Under the pieces are notes generated by a model. The model saw only the letters and a program-made list of their open reading frames with translations. It was not told where the DNA came from and made no database searches. Position numbers and translations under genes: made by a program. DNA of 64,000 nt from Bombus terrestris (lineage: Eukaryota; Arthropoda; Insecta; Hymenoptera; Apidae), in NCBI RefSeq assembly GCF_910591885.1, contig NC_063279.1, forward strand, positions 5,642,001-5,706,000, read 5' to 3'. Positions 62,201 to 64,000 of this stretch are shown piece by piece (position 1 is the stretch's first letter; every line of letters begins with the position of its first letter).

Positions 62201-64000
62201 GTAAAATGACGCTAAGCTACAGCGAGTTACACAATATCGTGCGAAACGTGGACGAATACTTGAAATAGGATTATAAAACAGCGAGTCATTCTATCTGAGA
62301 TTCATCGTCTACGTTTTAAAAATAATCTACGAGTTAGAAAAAGTAGCATGTAATCGAAGTTTGTCTCGAATTTCTTTCGCGACGATCGCTTCTGTTATTT
62401 TATTTCGAAACACTTTCGAACCGATCATTTGGACTACCATTTGAATTTAACGAATATGATTCGATGCTACAAGGAAAGTAACTAACGTTACGCTTATGAA
62501 AACTGTTTTATGATATTACAGGGCCGTACACAATATTTGTCCCGACAGACAAAGCTTTCAGGACGCTTTTGGTGCAGCTTGGTGGTCCAGAAAAGGCAGA
62601 GCAAAAGTTCCGGGATAATCCACGACTTCTTAGCGGGGTACGTCACTTTTGTTGATTTATAACACGGCAACGATATTAATCCCGCGAGGATCATCTTTTT
62701 AGCTCCTGACGAGCAAACGAAACTCCACCCTCGAATTGAAGAGTAATTGCGCGATACGTTGATAAGTAGTAATTTTTTATTGGATTGCAGAATGTAGTCA
62801 TATTTCTAAGGAGTTAACGTCACGGTAAAATGCCACATTCCGTTGATCATTAATTCTCTCTTAAATAGAATTATGGGTAAAAGTAATTTACAATGATTAA
62901 ATAAAATTTACATGGATGGAATTTGTATGATTAATTTACAACTACCGCTGTGCCTTAAATGGAATTATGGTCTACTATACGATGATTAAGTAGACTATAT
63001 CGCTGGAATTTATATGGTTTATATGATTAATTTGCAGTTACTGCTGCACCACGTGATACCAGGAGCCTTCAGGATCGATTCGTTGCAAGATGAAATGACT
63101 GGTGTTAGCTTAGCTGGAACGCAATTAAGAGTGAACGAATACGCAATGCACGACCATGAATGGAACGACATCAAGGTATGTCCCTTATTTCACAGAGACC
63201 TCGTAATTCCAGATTATGTTATCGTTGACAATCTCACCGACCTTAACGGCGATTTATCTCCATCGATCCTCATTTTTGGATCAATGAGTCATAACCAGCG
63301 CTGCATATTCACCGCTTTGCTCGATCGATCGTTTCGCGTTGATCTAGTTTGTCGACCTTCTGCAAAACGATGGAAACATTCCATTCGCTCGTTAATAATG
63401 CATAACATTGTGCGTCGTAACATAAACGATCGTCCGATCTTTTCTTCTCTAGAGATCTAATATTGGTAAAGATTAAAACGAATGATCTTCGTTACTGTTT
63501 CTCACGGATCTTTTTCATCAACTTTGTGTAACTTTTATTTAAATTCTCGGCGTTAAAGGCGTATAACTCTCCATTTCGAAGGACGAAAGTTCGTTTCCCT
63601 CTGGTCGATGATTACTTAGAACAGTATAAAACGAGTAAGATCAACATTGATCTAAGCAGAAAGCGGCGTTAACAGCGCTATGCTTTTTTGTTCATTTTTA
63701 CAAGCAGGTGACGACGATAAATGGTGCGAAAGTGGCATCGAATAAACGGGACATCGAGATACCACAGGGTGTCGCCCACGCCGTTGACAGGGTGATGTTT
63801 CCTCTTCCGGTTGGAGATTTGGTGCAAACGTTGCAGGCTGACCGCGAGAGAAGATTCACCAACTTCCTTAAAATGCTTTACATCTCGGGTCTTCAAGATA
63901 CTTTATCGGGTAAGACAGATCGAATAAATAATAATAATAACTAAATAATAAAAAATAAATAATGACGCACATTTATGAACGCATAAAATTGCAGGGAACT
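44261..64000 (+). CDS. Secreted FAS1 (fasciclin)-domain protein with Gln- and Thr-rich region, 7 exons seen, 3' end beyond window
   Basis: Exons: 44261-44383, 57815-59508, 59770-60329, 62522-62637, 63038-63175, 63708-63909, and 63995 to beyond 64000. All have GT-AG introns and agreeing phases, about 945 residues so far. Exon 1 encodes a signal peptide of about 25 residues (MRRRNVLCFLWITAILRIQG...). Exon 2 encodes a Gln-rich, heptad-like stretch (about residues 65-190) and then Thr/Ser/Pro-rich sequence (to about 760), a likely O-glycosylated stalk. A FAS1 domain follows (about 775-910): GLDNVLNETG, GPYTIFVPTDKAF, LLHHVIPGAF, TTINGAKVASNKRDIEIPQG, VAHAVDRVMFPL. DLVQTLQADRERRFTNFLK begins a second FAS1 domain cut by the window edge. 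FAS1 domains in other proteins mediate cell adhesion and matrix binding (periostin/TGFBI family); the role here is inferred. I cannot name an orthologue. Confidence 0.92.
44826..44860 (+). other. Candidate 35 nt alternative microexon
   Basis: It is preceded by CTCTCTCTTTCCAG, a strong acceptor, and followed by GTAAGC, a strong donor. Joined to exon 1 it reads RMNPVEGFMQF plus two bases. Length 35 is not a multiple of 3, so splicing on to 57815 would shift the frame and hit a TGA within about 20 codons. It could be a poison exon or lead to a different downstream exon such as 45031-45310, which it joins in frame. Confidence 0.35.
45031..45310 (+). other. Candidate alternative terminal exon
   Basis: After CTTGTTCTAG (acceptor) the frame is open for 93 codons to a TGA at 45308-45310. 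Its phase fits the 35 nt microexon at 44826-44860. The encoded sequence is charged (it starts LEGWDDILSKTSDVRRPMES), with no recognised domain. It could equally be a chance frame in a GC-richer patch. Confidence 0.2.
52010..52290. repeat. Degenerate tandem duplication, about 122 bp unit
   Basis: The block TGCAGTCTCCTTGAAAGT, then CTCTCAATTACGAAAAAGTAAG (from 52129), recurs from about 52251 as TGCAGCCTCCTTCCAAGT, then GTCTCAATTATGAAAAAGCAAAG. The preceding ACACAAT...AGTTTCGA blocks also match. The two units are in the same orientation, head to tail. Confidence 0.6.
54008..54035. repeat. (ATAAT)n microsatellite
   Basis: A 5 bp unit, ATAAT, is repeated about four to five times within an AT-rich stretch. 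Confidence 0.75.
57353..57786 (+). mobile_element. Solo-LTR-like element, copy 2 (FAS1 gene intron 1)
   Basis: 434 bp with TG...CA ends (TGTAGTATCGTGGACA at the left, TACTACA at the right), flanked by the 4 bp duplication TAAC at 57349-57352 and 57787-57790 (ATAAC if the ends are shifted by one). It shares the first 16 bases and a 22 bp internal block (one mismatch) with copy 1 at 33203-33785. The first two thirds are strikingly CG-rich against the surrounding intron. There is no internal gag/pol, so it is probably a solo LTR. It ends 28 bp before FAS1 exon 2. Confidence 0.75.
60330..62521 (+). other. FAS1 gene intron 3
   Basis: The donor is GTGAGT at 60330 and the acceptor ATATTACAG ends at 62521. 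It is AT-rich with an imperfect inverted AT repeat near 61765-61880 and no supported exon or transposon. Confidence 0.8.
62638..63037 (+). other. FAS1 gene intron 4
   Basis: 400 bp with donor GTACGT and acceptor TTTGCAG. The sequence GGAATT...ATGATTAA...TTTACA recurs loosely two or three times; nothing else is seen. Confidence 0.8.
63176..63707 (+). other. FAS1 gene intron 5
   Basis: 532 bp with donor GTATGT and acceptor ACAAGCAG. The reading frame of exon 5 happens to stay open for about 95 codons into the intron; the FAS1 homology stops at the donor and resumes in exon 6, so the open stretch is not coding. Nothing else is seen. Confidence 0.8.

Overview
This is insect nuclear DNA. It is AT-rich and sparsely coding, with long introns, GT-AG splice sites and fragments of several eukaryotic transposon classes. 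Gene content and composition fit an aculeate hymenopteran, most likely a bee; that is an inference from style and cannot be proved from this window. No bacterial operons, rRNA, tRNA or CRISPR array were recognised.

Three multi-exon genes could be rebuilt by hand with consistent splice phases. (1) Minus strand, 746-14822 plus a probable non-coding first exon near 16905-17005: a secreted C-type lectin-domain protein of 232 residues. (2) Minus strand, 32173-36220: Stam, the ESCRT-0 adaptor, complete, 10 coding exons and 539 residues, with VHS, UIM, SH3 and GAT regions and a Pro-rich tail. (3) Plus strand, 44261 to beyond 64000: a large secreted FAS1 (fasciclin)-domain protein with a signal-peptide exon, a 13.4 kb intron, a Gln-rich then Thr/Ser-rich low-complexity region, one full FAS1 domain and the start of a second. 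A short plus-strand reading frame at 1-81 is probably the last codons of a fourth gene, convergent with the lectin gene.

The rest is intron or intergenic DNA with degenerate transposons. A dead, 5'-truncated Jockey-like LINE (about 25170-26685, minus) carries a 215 bp mariner-type MITE inserted in its reverse transcriptase. A 462 bp Tc1-like MITE lies at 40441-40902. Two related LTR-like sequences (33203-33785 and 57353-57786) each sit within about 30 bp of a coding-exon splice site, one in Stam and one in the FAS1 gene.

The three main genes have no evident functional link: one acts in endosomal sorting, one is a secreted lectin-fold protein, and one is an extracellular adhesion or matrix-type protein. 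The most unusual things seen are the two splice-site-adjacent LTRs, the nested transposon with an exactly datable insertion order, and possible undescribed alternative exons in the long first intron of the FAS1 gene.
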